Shown here one piece after another: positions 27,301-40,700 of a stretch of 64,000 bases of DNA. Below the pieces are notes generated by a model. It saw only the letters and a list, made by a program, of their open reading frames with translations. It was not told the origin of the DNA and did not search any database. Within the stretch, counting starts at the first letter, position 1. Every line of letters begins with the position of its first letter. The translations under genes and the position numbers were made by a program. The DNA lies in NCBI GenBank assembly GCA_013397935.1, contig VZRN01000792.1, forward strand, positions 203,702 through 267,701, read 5' to 3'. The stretch is from Dasyornis broadbenti. Lineage: Eukaryota; Chordata; Aves; Passeriformes; Dasyornithidae.

Positions 27301-30300
27301 TGGATTTCAGTTGAGTGATTGGAGGCAACTGGTTGAAGGAAAGATAAATAATTTCTGGATCTCAGATTGATTTTGAACACCAGTTTTCCTGTATGATGTA
27401 GTCTTAAGATAACTTACTATATTTCTTTTGCATTCAATATTCTTATGTTAGGACTAAAGCCAAAAGTCACTCTGGTGCCTGGTATGAATTGCTTAACCTT
27501 TGCTGTGGGATTCAGAGAGAGGTGTGTACAGGTACCATGGCTCTGGGAGGCTGGTCACACAAACATATCACACACTTCCAGACTTCTCTGAATTCAGTTG
27601 CAATCTTCTTCAAAAATGTATCAGGAGGAAAAAATGATTCCCCAGTGTTACGAATTTCATGCAAGGGGTTACAGTGTGCCCTCAGGGACAGCTTTTGTCA
27701 GTCTGTTTGAGTTGAAACCCTCACCTGTTGCTCAGTCACTGGAGCCTGGTGACTGTGCAGGGAGAGAGGAAAGATTCCCAGAGCCAACAGAAGAATAAAC
27801 AAAAACAACCTCCTTTTGCTTGGCCAACACTGGAAACAGAGCTGAGATCCCAGGGCTCTCATTCCCGCGGTTTTGGAAAGTTCCTTTTAAGACCTTTCAT
27901 TTCTTACAAGGATGGAGTTGTGCATGCCTGCCTGAGATGAAGTTTCTGTCTTCCTCAAATATTCCCCAGGAGTTCTGTTTTAATAAAACTGCAGTGGCAC
28001 TACCTGAAGTCAAAGAAGTTGTACTGCATACAGAAAATGTTATATATATATTAAAAAAATATGATGCCATTTATGATGATGTTCATGGAGCTCAGGAGAG
28101 AGTAAGTTGTTCCCATCTCAGTTTGTCAGACTTTATGAGCAATACACTTGTCTGCTCAAATAGAGAAAATAAAAACAATATCAGGCCTACACTCTTTAGT
28201 CATATGAACAAAATACTCTAAAACAATCTAATTGAAAAACACATATATCTGAAAGACACAATGTTCATGCAATAACCTTTATATTAATTATCACACTTTA
28301 ATTTCTTACAGAGTGCACCTCATTTATCTGTGAGCACTGAGGCTGCCTTTCTAAGACCATTGGTGGACCATTTCCAATTTGTTAGCATAGATTTGTAGCA
28401 TGCACACAAACAATTGTGGAGCTACTTAATGGTTTATCACAAAAAGTGCATAATAAATGACTGTCCATATGATGCTCACTATTAAAAAACACATTTTAAA
28501 TTTACACCTAGAAATGAGCTTCATCCAGATCTCAAAACACTTGCTTACATCTAATTTTAGTTGGTAATAAACAGCTACAATTTATTTTATTGAAGGACAA
28601 TAGATGGTATCTGCATTAGCAGGAAATAATAAACTGTGATTACTTTTGCTTGACCTACAGAAATGTCTGATATCCAAACTGTGCTGTGCTTCTTTGGCAA
28701 AACGCACCGTGTGAGACCTCAGTTGCCAAGAGTGGTAACAATTTAAATGGATATAATAGCATCCACATGAGTTAACCTTTAATATTACTGAAAATGAATC
28801 AGTATGCATTGTGAGTAATTATTCATTATATTCATGGTAATTATGAAGCTGAATAACTACTCACACTGTCTCATTGAACACTGTTGCACAGGAAAAGAAA
28901 TTGAATAAGCACAGCAGCACTAAGCATCTATATTATATAAATGCACTCATTTTGCACAGAGATTTAAGAGCAGGAAAAGTAGAAGGGGACCTTGATAATC
29001 TTTGATGTACCTGAGAGATTAAATTAAAAAAAAAATCCTAAATGGTACAAAGTTTTCTGAAAACAAAGGAAGGAGAGGACAAGAGAAATGGATGACTGTT
29101 CAGGTTAGGGATATTCAGAACAAAAACAAGATGGAATATGCCAAGCATCAAAAGCTTTCTCTGACACAGTCACTATGAGTTTTTATAACATGATTTTCAT
29201 ATAATCAGCATAATCTTTCTTACAATTAGTAGCTCCATATGGAAAGTCAGCAAAAAAGTTCTTTTATGGAGAGCGAGGTTTTTAAAAGATTTACTGGACG
29301 TTTAACTTTTATAAAATAAATCCTCCCTTTTGAAGTTCAAAGCATGCAGGCTGTACTGTCCTACGTGTACACCTCTCTCAATTCACCAGAGCGCTCCTTC
29401 ATGGTGCTGTGGGCACGAGACTTTATTCCTAGACTTTATTCTAAGAAACAGGGGCCTTTTCTTCCTCACTCAATTCCAAGAGCATGTGGGTATTTAGGTA
29501 TTCCCTACATGAGAAGTCCCAGGTAGACTGACTTCAAAACTAGTAGTTTTTTGTCCTGATCAGTTCATCTGCTCTCATTCTATAGTAATGATGTGCATAA
29601 AATTATTTCTCTCACATCTGTGTATATTTATCTGTGTGTGTGTAAGAGAGGACAAGAAACAATATTGACATATTATGTATTTTTAGATCACGTGGATTTT
29701 ATGCAGGAGTAAAACATGCTTGATACAGCAGAATTATGTAGCTTCTGAAATAGCCAATAGACAACACAAGTTGTCTTTTGAAATATATTTGACAAGCAGT
29801 ACGAAAACCACTGCTGTGAGGCAGAAGATTTTCTCCATAAGATGCCTCTACAGGCCATCCTAAAGAGTTTTGTGTACTGGGTATTCATAGGAAATTGGAA
29901 GAAATGATGAACCACCTAAGTCTTGGTGAAGGAAAACAGGAGGAGTTTAGTTGGATAGAGCCGTTTTCCTCAAGACTAAATAAATCAATAGAAACTACTG
30001 ATATAAATTAGTGTATTATACACAGAGTGAATAAGGAGGCTATTCATTAGAAGAATCATTGGCAATTCAATTTGCCAATTACTAGAAGAATTATCAGATA
30101 AATGAATTTAAAGGAGATCTCAGAGATTTACATGGTGTTGCCTCATCAAATACATATTTTGCATTTATTCACAATAAAATGTAATTATTGATTCTCTCCT
30201 CAGCCTAACATATTTCTACTCACATCTATGTCCTCCACTTTAAAACTCTCATTCTGTCATTTTGAGAGACATTAGTTTCTTAAGCAGCCACCTGGGTTTG

Positions 30301-30347
30301 ACCTGTCCAGGTTCAGCGTGTCCTGCACGCTGGTTCAGCATCCCCTG

Positions 30348-30523
30348 AAGATATCACAGACACAGAATGGTTTGGTTTGGAAGGGTTTGGGTTGGAAGGG
30401 ACCTGAAAGATCATCCAGTTCCAACCCTCTTGCCATGGGCAGGGTCACCTCCCCCTAGACCAGGTTGCTCAAAGCCCCATCCAGCCTGGCCTTGAACACT
30501 TCCAGGAATGGAGCATCCCAGGG
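30348..30523 (-). mobile_element. CR1 LINE 3'-end fragment (minus orientation)
   Basis: The plus strand shows the reverse complement of the avian CR1 3' terminus. Landmarks are GGGTTGGAAGGGACCTGAAA, CCATGGGCAGGGTCACCT, AGACCAGGTTGCTCAAAGCC and GGCCTTGAACACTTCCAGG. The 3' tip at 30348-30367 reads, on the minus strand, as the degenerate ATTCTGTG-like octamer repeat typical of CR1. A small internal duplication of the GGTTTGG/GGAAGGG segment sits near 30370-30400. The element is severely 5'-truncated, carries no ORF, and diverges beyond about 30523. Confidence 0.92.
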
Positions 30524-31140
30524 ATGTGACCTATGGAACAAACTGTTTCACCGCAGGCAGCGCATGCAGGGGAACTACACTCTGCAGCTCACGTGCCTGA
30601 GAAGAGCTGCTCCGAGAACAGGATTTGGGCTGATACTGCTGGTTGTGACAATGGTCAGCTGGTGGTGGGTTGTCCATTTCTCCCTCTCAAAGACTCCCCT
30701 GCATCTGATTTCTGCCAGCAAACACCCAAAGACTTTGATTGCTGGGAAAACCTGCCAACTCCATTTATTGTCATGGATGAAGGATTCCCGGGCTGCTCTC
30801 AGCAAGGAGATGCAAATAGAAAGGCTGGGTAAGAAGAACAAGGGAGCACGGAGGCACAGCAAAGGGGCCATGGGAGGCAGTGGTGTGGGAATGCGCTGGG
30901 TGAGGCACCAGGAGGAGGAGGATGGGGGAGGGCAGGAGGCAGCTGAAAAAAGCTGTGAGCAGCACAGCACGGCCCTGAGAGCTAATAGGATGTGACAGAG
31001 GCTATGAGAGAAGTATGACGAGCAAATGAATGTAAGGGATAACGTTGACAGGAGACCATTGCATTTGAAGGCTACTCTTATGGTGGCAATATCTGGGAAG
31101 GGGGACAAGAGGAGACAGATTGAAGCCCTGCCTTGCACCA
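30524..31140. other. GC-richer intronic patch, identity unknown
   Basis: Next to the CR1 fragment, GC content rises and a purine-rich stretch (about 30826-30955) has many GGAGG/GGG runs. Open frames of 176 codons (plus, 30465-30995) and 187 codons (minus, 30575-31138) overlap antisense. Neither shows a recognisable domain, and the plus frame starts inside the CR1 fragment, so they are most likely chance ORFs in GC-rich, stop-poor sequence. It could be older decayed repeat sequence. Confidence 0.4.
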
Positions 31141-32395
31141 GGGTTGCAGAGATGGTAAAAAAGGGTTGATCAAACGGGTTAAGGAGTTTTAGAGCTTCAA
31201 GTGTAAATTGTGTTAGTAGTAATATATGTAATTTAAAGTGTATGTTTGCCTGGTAAGGTTCATTTTAACAATTTATGTTAGAAATACCAAGGAATACTTA
31301 TTTTTTTTGCATCTAGTCTTGTAAGCACTGTTTTTCTATTACACTGCAGATAAAAGTCTCCTTAACAGCCAATCACATATAAGACAAGTATGAACATGTA
31401 GAGTGGAAGCCAGGAACAAAAAGAATTGCCCCTCAGACATAAGGCTGAACTCATAAAGTAGGTCAAAAAGTGTCTACCACAAGAGAAGAATTCCACATAA
31501 GGATATTCAGTGCATTGAGATTAGTGCTATATCACAATTACGTATAAAAAACCAAGCAGAGATGTTTAATATTGCCATTAAGATCACATTCTACATTGTG
31601 CATTGCATTTTAAAAGGAAAAAAGGCCTCCCTCGCAGTCCAACAGCTGATTTAAACCATCTAGGCTTCCAAGTGCTGAGAACAGTTTTTCAGTCAGTCCA
31701 TAGGCATAGGAGATTCACATGGAGGAAACAGAGTTTTCTGTTATTTTAATTTTGATTTAGAGGTGATTTAGCATATTGCAGCTTTCAAGCCCTATGAACC
31801 ATTTTTCAGTCAGCTGAGATTAAAGTCCCTAGCAAGATTAATTGTAGAGTTGGGATTAAGAGATTTTATAAATCACTCAAATTCAAAAATTAAGCTAGCA
31901 GAGTACTAGGATAATGATAGATATATCCATATTGTATCAGCCACAGCTAAATTGAATTGACACTGTAATAGACTGAACGTAGTCAAATATGAGAGTAGAT
32001 GTTATTAATAAAGATTATTCTTGATGAAAATGCAGACACCACTGCAGTGACAATTCCTGGGGGGCAAGTTCTCTTGAAAAGCATTCACTTTTCTACAAAC
32101 ACCTGTACAGAAGAATGGTATGGCTTCCTGATTTGTCAAGACATCCTGCTCCGGAGGGACAGTATGCAGGATAATGAAATTATTGCCTTTCCTTCCATTG
32201 TATAGTGTACACAAAGCTGCAGTGTTAAAGTTGCAGTGATGGCTAAGTTTTAAAGGATCTCAGATCAAAACCTTGCATACTTGGGGAATTCACTGATTTC
32301 TTATGTGGACTGAGGACAGAAATAGAGCTGAAATTTTTTTCTGTCAGATCAGGCTGAATAAAAGATGTGATACCCCCTACTCAATCCACATGACC

Positions 32396-32450
32396 ATACA
32401 CACACATACACACACACACACGTATATATATATATATATATATATATATA
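32396..32450. repeat. compound (CA)n-(TA)n microsatellite
   Basis: An imperfect CA array (about 32396-32421) is followed directly by a perfect TA run of 14 units (32423-32450). A further imperfect CA-rich tail continues to about 32490. Confidence 0.97.
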
Positions 32451-35400
32451 ATCATACATGTACACCCACAGATATACACACAACACACCCTCCCACAAGA
32501 GACAGAGACATCTATGCATAGCTAGATCTCATTCAATACCCCAAAGAAGGAGCACAAGAGAAAGAGCTTTCCTCTGTTAAAGCCAAGGGGTGAGCTGTCT
32601 GAATCCATTAAGGATGAAAGCAAGATAGTTAGCAGGAAAAAGAAATCTCAAAGGTATTTTTAAAAAGGGTTGAGGAGGTCATTAAACCACTGAAAAAATG
32701 TAAGGTTATTTCCTTGGCAGGTCATCCAAGCATTTTTATTCATTTCTGCTCTGAACAGGGCACAGCTTTGTGTATTTTCCAGCCTGCCACGCTACAAGGG
32801 AGGTACTGTATTTTTGGGCTGAAGTGAAACCTCATGTTGTGACTGAGATTGAAGCATCAGCATCATCTGGCCTTTAGGAGAAAGTGAGCTCATGACCACA
32901 TCTATGCCTCACTTTGTGTGTTCCATACCTTCCTTCTGTCTGGCATCTCATTAAACCGATGTGACAGTGAGGATGCAGCCGAGAGGAGAATGGCGATTGT
33001 GCTGCCTGCCCACTTACTTGCTGACTCAGCCAACATGGTGCTCAGCTCATTTCCACAGTGCTACAGCAGCTTCCTCACAGTGGAGGCAAGGAAATATTTT
33101 TAATTGATTAGAGGCTCCCAGAAAGCCAAAGCTAATCTGTCAGTTCTCAGATGAGCTGTTCTAAAAATTGTGTTTTCTGGTTGTAGAGCTAAATCAGAGT
33201 TAGGCTGGACTGGCCCTCCATCACTCCCACTCAAGCTGAATCGGTCACACAGAGACAAACTTTTTTGGGGAAGAACAACTCCCTCCTCTACATGAGTGTG
33301 CTGCAACTGTGAGTGAAGCCAAATGTCATTGATTTATAAGGAAAGCAGAGTTGAAAAGGTCAGTGACCTCTGGCTCAAAAAATTTGGAGTCCAGTTTCAA
33401 GGCATGAGACAAAGCTGAAATACTGAATCAGGCTGACTTCAAAGTGGAAGAAATTAATAGTGTGAGAGCAAATTATACTCTGACTTACCACATGGTATAT
33501 TCTGTGATGGTGAAGAGTAACTTAATTTGATACTATGCTTATGGTTTAACTTTAGAAAGACACTGACAAGTAAGGACAGATAAAAATAATAAAACTATGG
33601 ATGCATAGGGAAAAGACTTGTTGGTGCAGACTGGAAGGGAAACCTGATGAGAGTGATGTGTTGTTACAGGAAATTTGAAATGTGAACAGGGCTACACAGT
33701 AGAATTAATGTGGAAAATAGAGATAAAACTTGAAAATTTTAAGATTGTTGGAGGGTACAAAGGTGTAAAAAACCCCTGAAGAAATACCTAAAAGTGAGGG
33801 TTTGGATAGAAACTTTTTCTTTGTTAAAGAAAACCTGAATGAAGGAGTAATTCACTTTTTTTTATGTGATAAAGGCAAAATAGAAAAGCAGACTATCTAG
33901 AATAACAAATGAAAATTACTTTGTACATTTGTTAAAAAGGAAAACCAAAATATAGGTTGAACATCTTTACTTCTTGTGCAAATGTGGTCTCCATTGCTTA
34001 TTTTAATTAATATTTTCCGACATGCAACAGGGTGCCCAGTGATAAGAATAGATATCAAAGCGTTTATAGAAGTAATCTGGATCCCTCAGAAAATATCAAG
34101 AACTGCGTACAACACAAATCAAACAATGGTTACATCACAAATATTTTATAACAATGGTAATAAAAATAAAAGACGTATCCAAAATCTATTTTCAATGTAT
34201 TTTTTGTACTTTAAAAATTATTTTACCCTCCTCAAGATCCATGTGTGACATACACATGCATGATAATGGAGCGCACAACATCCGAGAAAAGAAAACAAAA
34301 AGGGATCTTTCTGCAAATTTTAACACACTGTGGACATGGCCTTTTAACAGTAACTTTGTTATATGACGTGGGCATTTGCCTTTGGAACCTCAGGCTGGGT
34401 CAAGTAACTGCATCTGGGAAATACAGTTCCTGTTTCTTCCCAAGTTTTTTGTGGTCACATTTGTGGAAGATCACTTTTGACAGTACTGATTTAAATGTTT
34501 CCTTACTTCATAGTGAATGAGGGATGAAAATGGCCCAGAGAAATCTCAGGAGTAATTTATGAATTCAATCATAGTGAAAACGGTGAATTAGACCCTTTCT
34601 GCTACGTTTGTACAGGGAGGTAATCTTGCCAACACTCAGGATACATTTTATGTCTTTTGCAGTACATTTCACAGTCTTGTATTTTATCCCTAGGTTTTTT
34701 AACATGACCGACCCATAAGGAGTTAGAAAAATTAGATTTACAAAAAAATCTAAGGTGATCTATGCCCATAACCCTAGAACCTGTGATTCTGAGAATAGCA
34801 CAAAATATTGCAAATCTTGTGGTGACAGAAGAGATGCCACGCCCAGTGACACAGATAGCACCGCACCATGAGGCCATGTGTTATGTTCCACGTATTCAGT
34901 ACTTTTGTTTAGCTAGAAATCAGCTTGGGGAGAACATATTTAACTACCCTTTCCCAGCAATGCTGACTGGCAGCAACTACCTTAGGATAAGCAGTGGTCT
35001 CCCCATGCTGCTTTATTCGAGGGATTTCCCGAACTATTTTACCTATGAATGAGTTTCATAGGGTCTGGAAAATAGGTGTAATGAAATAGCAATAGTTTGA
35101 GAGGTCCTACAGCAGGAGTGAAAATAGGGGTCATTTAGAACTGTGGCTGAAGTGAATAGAATAAGAATCCATGTGTATAACATATGCTTATGACACAGTT
35201 ATACCTGACGTTAGTCCCCTGTGCACATGCACTCATTACTTTCTTAGAGATGACAATTTTGCTCATCATAAATACTGGCCTTTTAGTAATACAATACAGC
35301 ATCATCAATTCTCTTATCCTTTATCAAGCAGTACATTTTCATATGATTTATATGCACACATTTCTTACAATGACAACTGGCATCAAGATAAAGGCAGACA

Positions 35401-37549
35401 ATAAAATCTATTACGAAGCAGGACAAGAACCACCTCTTTGCTTGACATTTCATTAATAAGCAATGCACAGCTGCGTTACTCATGTCTCAAAATAACACAG
35501 TCGTCGAGCACAACTGAGTGCTGATTGAAAAAGACTTTACCTTGTAGTGAAATAGCAACCTGGACCTTCAACTCCTATTTTAAAACGATATCTATTGCAT
35601 ACACTGCCTCAAGACTCAACAGATTCAACAGAGAGGACAAAAGATATCCCTGTAACTTTTCTTTCAGAGCTAGTTCTTGTGTATTGGTTCTCTGAGAAAA
35701 CTTCAAGCTCTATTTTATACACCATGCAGCCATTTTATCCCCTACACAATATAATTTTAATTTTTGGGGGAACTGAATGTAATCCTTGCATCACAGCTAC
35801 TGCAAACAGACTAAGCCCAGGAAAGATGTAAATAAATAAGGCCTGTTAAAATAGACCTTGTGTAGCCAGTGGGCTGGGCTGGGGGGAGGCAGGAAGAACA
35901 GGACAGGGGGAGAAACAGAACAGGACTGACCCCAGTGTGCTCAGAGCTTAAACTAACTGAAGGAGAAGTTATAAAGTTTCAAATTCTTTCTTCATTGTGT
36001 AACAACAACTGCCTAAATCTGAAATTGTGCAGTCAGCATGGTGTACAAACCCTGTAAGACCTCTCAGTAACCCCTCAAGGCTCCTCTAAACTGGAACACT
36101 AAAACTTCCACAAAGCTAGACCGTCTCTAATACTGCTATACTGACCCACCTTTATGTTACAGGCTGGGAAAGTCTAATTTACAGAATGACAAGTGCTTTG
36201 CATTCACAGCTCTCATTTTTTTAACAAAACTTTTCCTGATAATATCAGTGTTATCTACTACTGTAAATACTACTACTGTGGCATTAAAATTCTATATATA
36301 AGCACTTGTATTTCAATAGTCTACTCAAAGTAATCAAACAGGAATCGTCTTGATTCTCTTTTAATGCAATATCATTCTATTACAGACCAACGTGGCATCA
36401 CCACCCTTTAATAAATGTGTCAGAAAGAAGGTAAATATTTTTCATCTCATAGCTTCTTCCATGGAGCTCTTCCAGACACACTTTCCGGAGTGGCAAGGTG
36501 AACAGTTCACCTCTTTTTACTTTGTTTCATGGAAGACAGACCCATCAATTTATTTGATTCTACTAGCAGCTCTGCAGGATAAATTTTCCCCAATTTCTCC
36601 TCTGACTAGAGAACATGTGTGTTAAGATTTGCACTCAGTCTTCCAGATAAGGTCTTCCAAGTGTCTTGTATATGACATTGGTAATTCCTTCTCTCTGCAG
36701 GGTAGAGGACGCATTTTAGGAAGATGTTTGCCTTTTTTATAAATGCATTAGGCAGGTGGTTTGTAATAATCCTGCAATCATCCAATAAAGCCCCATTTTG
36801 ACATCCTCCTCAGCAATTGTTACTATCAGTCATAGATGATACTCTCTTTGCCACGTTCCATCCCATTTCTGTTTTACCAGTCTTCCTAACCACTAGATTT
36901 TTCATGTTTGACATCCCAAGTTGATCATGGTAATGATATGTCACCTTCATGTTGTCGATACAGTTCTCTGTTTCTGGTTAGTATCATTATAGACAGCATT
37001 ATAAAAAGAATCTGTAAGGAATTCTGTAAATCTGTCACTCCAGTTTCTTGACTTTGGTGCCATATTTCCACATTCTTCCAGAAAACTGATGTAAAGCAAT
37101 TACTTATAACTTTATAACAATAGTATATCTTGGACCTGCAGATGCAATCTCTATGGGGTAGTGAAATAGGTACATATTTTTGTCCAGACAGCCATACACG
37201 TCTGGTGAATCATATGGATCAACAGGAAAGATTAAGTATTTCAGCTGCTTATAAAGGGTGCAACTCAAATAAAAGCACTTACATATTAGAAATAAATCCA
37301 AATAAAAAATAACTACTGTAAATTATACAGCCTTTTGCCAAATAAATACATATCCATTCAGCTGTGCTGGAGCATGCAAGCAAACTTTACCCAGTTATTT
37401 AAATTCTTTCTATCAAAAGAGTCAAATTTAAAAATTCACTATTGCTTTGAAAGTTTTTTGTTTCATCCTAAAATGATACACCAACATACACATTAAAAAA
37501 TAACAGAAGGAGAAGACTCTTATCAGACCTTGAATATCCTTCTACTAAC

Positions 37550-37682
37550 CTTGGGTGGTTTAAAAGGATAGTCCGGTGAAAAGGTTATGTCAAGGAAGAA
37601 AACTCCACCTTCATATACAGACCCTGGAGGCCCCAGTATAGTTGACCTCCATTCATAAATGTTGTCTCCTTTGGGTCCAGCA
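37550..37682 (-). CDS. UBE2E2: UBE2E2 internal coding exon (first part of the UBC core)
   Basis: The first T completes a split serine codon, then 44 codons follow: AGPKGDNIYEWRSTILGPPG, SVYEGGVFFLDI, TFSPDYPFKPPK. These residues (about 77-120) form the antiparallel beta sheet of the E2 fold, including the YPFKPPK motif before the catalytic loop. The acceptor is CTGTTTTAG just above 37682 after a T-rich tract; the donor is AAG|GTTAGT at 37549/37550. The paralogue call rests on ITFSPDYPF: from family knowledge UBE2E1 has TPEYPF and UBE2E3 has SSDYPF. Reading through the donor gives a spurious short tail. The exon is intact, and the preceding exon is not in the window. Confidence 0.97.
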
Positions 37683-39289
37683 CTAAAACAGAAAACAAAA
37701 ATGTAACACAATACCCACATACAATCGAGGATATACTGCATCAGTTATACTCTACCAGTAGTACCGCTGGTTTTGCTGCAACACCAGAAACTAAAATTGT
37801 GTATCACATTCATTAAGTTAGTCCCTGATAGAACACGCATCTGATGTCCTAAGCTCTGTCAGAGAAGTGATATATTCAGCCAGGAAGACGTATTAAAATC
37901 ACATCATAAATTATTCAAATAAGCACAGAAAAATTCGCAACTGTCTTATCTCACATATTTTAGTGGGCAGATGTGAAGTATTTACAGTGCAAGGATATAG
38001 AGACTTCGCTGAGATGTCTTGTCACTGTCTTGCTTCACAAGCCATCCTATTTTCACCTACCTCCTCATCCACCTACCTTCTCAGTCAGTAGCAGTGTAAT
38101 CGCACACATTATACAGCATGGACTGTACTAGAGTCTGAGCAGGGTACAAACAACCTTGCAGCTGCACTTGTTCCTAACCTAAGGTCTCCAGTCACTAGCA
38201 CAGAAGGCTGCTTTGCTCTGCAATTGTTACCCTATCTTAAAAATAATATAAACAGGAGATGGGTTAAACTGTTGGATTATGTTAATTCAAAGTCCTTAGG
38301 TAAAAACACTGTACTGAAATAATATTTAAAATGTACAAAATATAATCCTGTATAGAACAAGAAAAATCCCTCACCCATATGGTGAATTTCTGAAAAAAAC
38401 CTGAAATAAAATACTAACTAATAAAAGCTCTAGGACATGACTCTTGTAAAAGACAACAGAGCCTCCTTTCATAGAACATAGTGCCTGTCCATACAAATAC
38501 GTATTTTACTAAAGATGGCCTCTTAAGGCATATGAAGACTTCTTTTCAGTTCACAGCCTGCTGATACTAGTCAGTGATACAGGACCTGAATTTTAATTAG
38601 GATCAATTGGGATGGTGACTTCCAGATATCCGATTAACATTTTTTAGAGGAAGGCAGTGCTGGTAGATATCTCAAATAAGTGATGTGTCATTGTCTTAAG
38701 GCATCTCCTGTGAAACAATTCTTGTTATGTTTGCAATAAAGGTTTCTGCAGCATACAGGGGTTTGTGGAATAACTCCGTGTGTAGAACAGCTGAAAGCTC
38801 TTGGCTATGCTCCATGCCTCACAAGGTACCCAAGGCATACAATTATTACACGACATCGTGTCATGTTCTCTGCTCAACTATTCGTTTTGTTCACTGAAAG
38901 TTAATAAAACCCTCTTTCACCTGCAACTCCTTCGGCTCCCTTCATTAAAACTTCCAACTGCACGATTCCCTGCATACAGCTGCATGACTTGGTGCTGTGC
39001 AGTGTACTTCATTAGTCATGGTACCTACATCCATTTTCTATAATAGCTGTTAATGCTTCTTGGCTTTCTAAACTACCTCGCCTTCTCAACAATAATGGGT
39101 TACACAGACTATAACATTATGGAACATTCATTTTGTATCAGCCATAGTAACAAAACTAGCAATTGTTTTAAAGATAAAATCTGGCTTTTTAAGTGTCACA
39201 ATAGCAGAAGTGTTGCCATCCATATTTCACAGTGTCGATAATACATCAGGTTGCTAGCTGCCAAACAAATTTAATTTACCCAGTTCTCA

Positions 39290-39480
39290 CTTTGCATTAA
39301 CCTTTGAATAACAAAGCACAGCTGAGACTGCTGTAAGAGACAAACCAGAGAATGAATAATTAAAACCACCTCCACTGCCTTTAGAAAAACCAATCCTGAG
39401 TCAACAGGGAAGGTTTAATTGTGACTGAACTAGGCATTAAGGGGCTAATTGAACTCTTTAGAAGCCCAAACAAATGCAGT
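39290..39480. promoter_or_regulatory. candidate conserved noncoding element with SOX-like inverted pair
   Basis: CTTTG and CAAAG face each other around AATAA at 39302-39316, resembling a paired SOX/TCF-type site. TAATT homeodomain cores follow at about 39357, 39415 and 39446. The sequence is non-repetitive. Function is inferred from motif density and texture, not from measured conservation. Confidence 0.3.
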
Positions 39481-39839
39481 CCTACATCAGTGGTATAGTA
39501 TACAAGGTTCAGGAAAAATAAAACTCCTGAAAACAAAAATTCAGGCAATTATTTCAAATAGAACACAAGGAGAAAGGCAAGTCTAAATCTTACACCAAAA
39601 AAACCCCATAATATGTGAAAGGAATCCCTTCTCATTTTCTGCAGGTAAATACTCTAACACTTAAAGAAGCAATGCCTCAGTTGATGCCAGCAGGTTAAAA
39701 TGGAAGTGGCGTAAATTTCGTTCCCAGAGAAATCGTTGGAAATAAGTAACAAAAGCTAGCCCTAGCTTTTTCAGAATTTATTTAGCCAGGAGGGGATGGT
39801 TGGGCCCCTTTGGGATTTGAATGAGGCTCACTTTTTTGA

Positions 39840-40280
39840 TCACAACTCTCTCTGATTGTGGCATTTTCATACTGTATATTATTTTTATTTGTTTTGCCTA
39901 TTTATTTAATTGCATTAACATTTGAAATGAGCAGTCATTAATTAGAATAGTTAGAAAATGCTCCATCTGCCAGTTGAACTGTTTCGGCACGTCCAGCTAC
40001 AAGCCCAGCCTGATCACATTCTGAGGATGCTGATTAACATTAATTGAAGGTTTTCTTTGCAAATGAGTGATGAAGCTTTATTAAGTATTATTATTAATTT
40101 GAAGAATAGCTTAAATTGTATGGAGTGTGGGAAGACTGCTGTTATTGACGCTGCCTGTTTGAGTGCTTGCTGGCAGCAGGGCTGTTCAGCCGTGTGAAAT
40201 ACCAGCCCATGTGCGCAGGCAACAGCTGGTATTAAGGGCAACAGCACGCACAGGCATCACGGTTTTTCACTTGTGCATTA
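39840..40280. promoter_or_regulatory. candidate developmental enhancer-like block
   Basis: About 440 bp of non-repetitive sequence dense in ATTA/TAAT cores (39937-39945, 40033-40044, 40088-40097, 40277-40284). It also has a POU-like TTTGCAAAT (40056-40064) and a CAGCTG E-box near 40223, with a GC-richer 3' part. This is the strongest enhancer-like texture in the window. Cross-species conservation would decide it. Confidence 0.4.
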
Positions 40281-40439
40281 ATAATAGAAAAAGTTTGACA
40301 GGTGTATTATCTTTTGTTTTCCTTCTTTCTTAATTGTTAAGCCTTTTATTTATTCACATTACTGACAACAAGAAGAGGCTTTACCAGAGAAAATTCCCAT
40401 ATGTGCAAGACCTCAGCCAGAGCCTTATTCTGTAAGGTT

Positions 40440-40700
40440 TAAAATGCAAGAGGATTTAATTACCCTTCTCTCTACATGGATATCTGCCCGACACACTGAA
40501 GCCCAAATGTTTTACATTCAGTATGATTTATATTCCAGCTCTATTAAAGTTACTGGCAACGAAACCACCGATCTTAAAGAAAGCGCACCAAACAGCTCAG
40601 CGCCCAAAGTTCTGTAATCTTTCGAAGGACAGATTCAGATGTGTGCCCTCTCAGCAAAGGGCAGGCTAAATCTGTCTTGAACTCAACTGACCCAGAGCCA
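40440..40700. promoter_or_regulatory. candidate conserved noncoding element
   Basis: Mixed-composition, non-repetitive block following the one above, starting with TTTAATTA (40455-40462). It holds several CpGs (about 40488-40690) in otherwise CpG-poor sequence. Tentative, by eye. Confidence 0.25.

Larger units (their letters stand above)
23588..37549 (-). other. UBE2E2: UBE2E2 intron (phase 0, 14.0 kb)
   Basis: The intron runs from the GTTAGT donor at 37544-37549 to the CCAG acceptor just after 23587. It contains a CR1 fragment at 30.35-30.52 kb, a GC-richer patch to about 31.1 kb, a CA/TA microsatellite at 32.4 kb, a short inverted repeat at 24318-24342 and a G-run cluster at 35.87 kb. A very AT-rich stretch lies at about 26370-26470. 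No other exon or RNA gene is recognisable; ORFs of up to about 190 codons have no recognisable domains. Confidence 0.9.

Noticed and set aside
37523..37741. Treating the whole 72-codon frame as a protein
   Set aside because: Only 37550-37682 is exon; residues on either side come from reading through the splice acceptor and donor.
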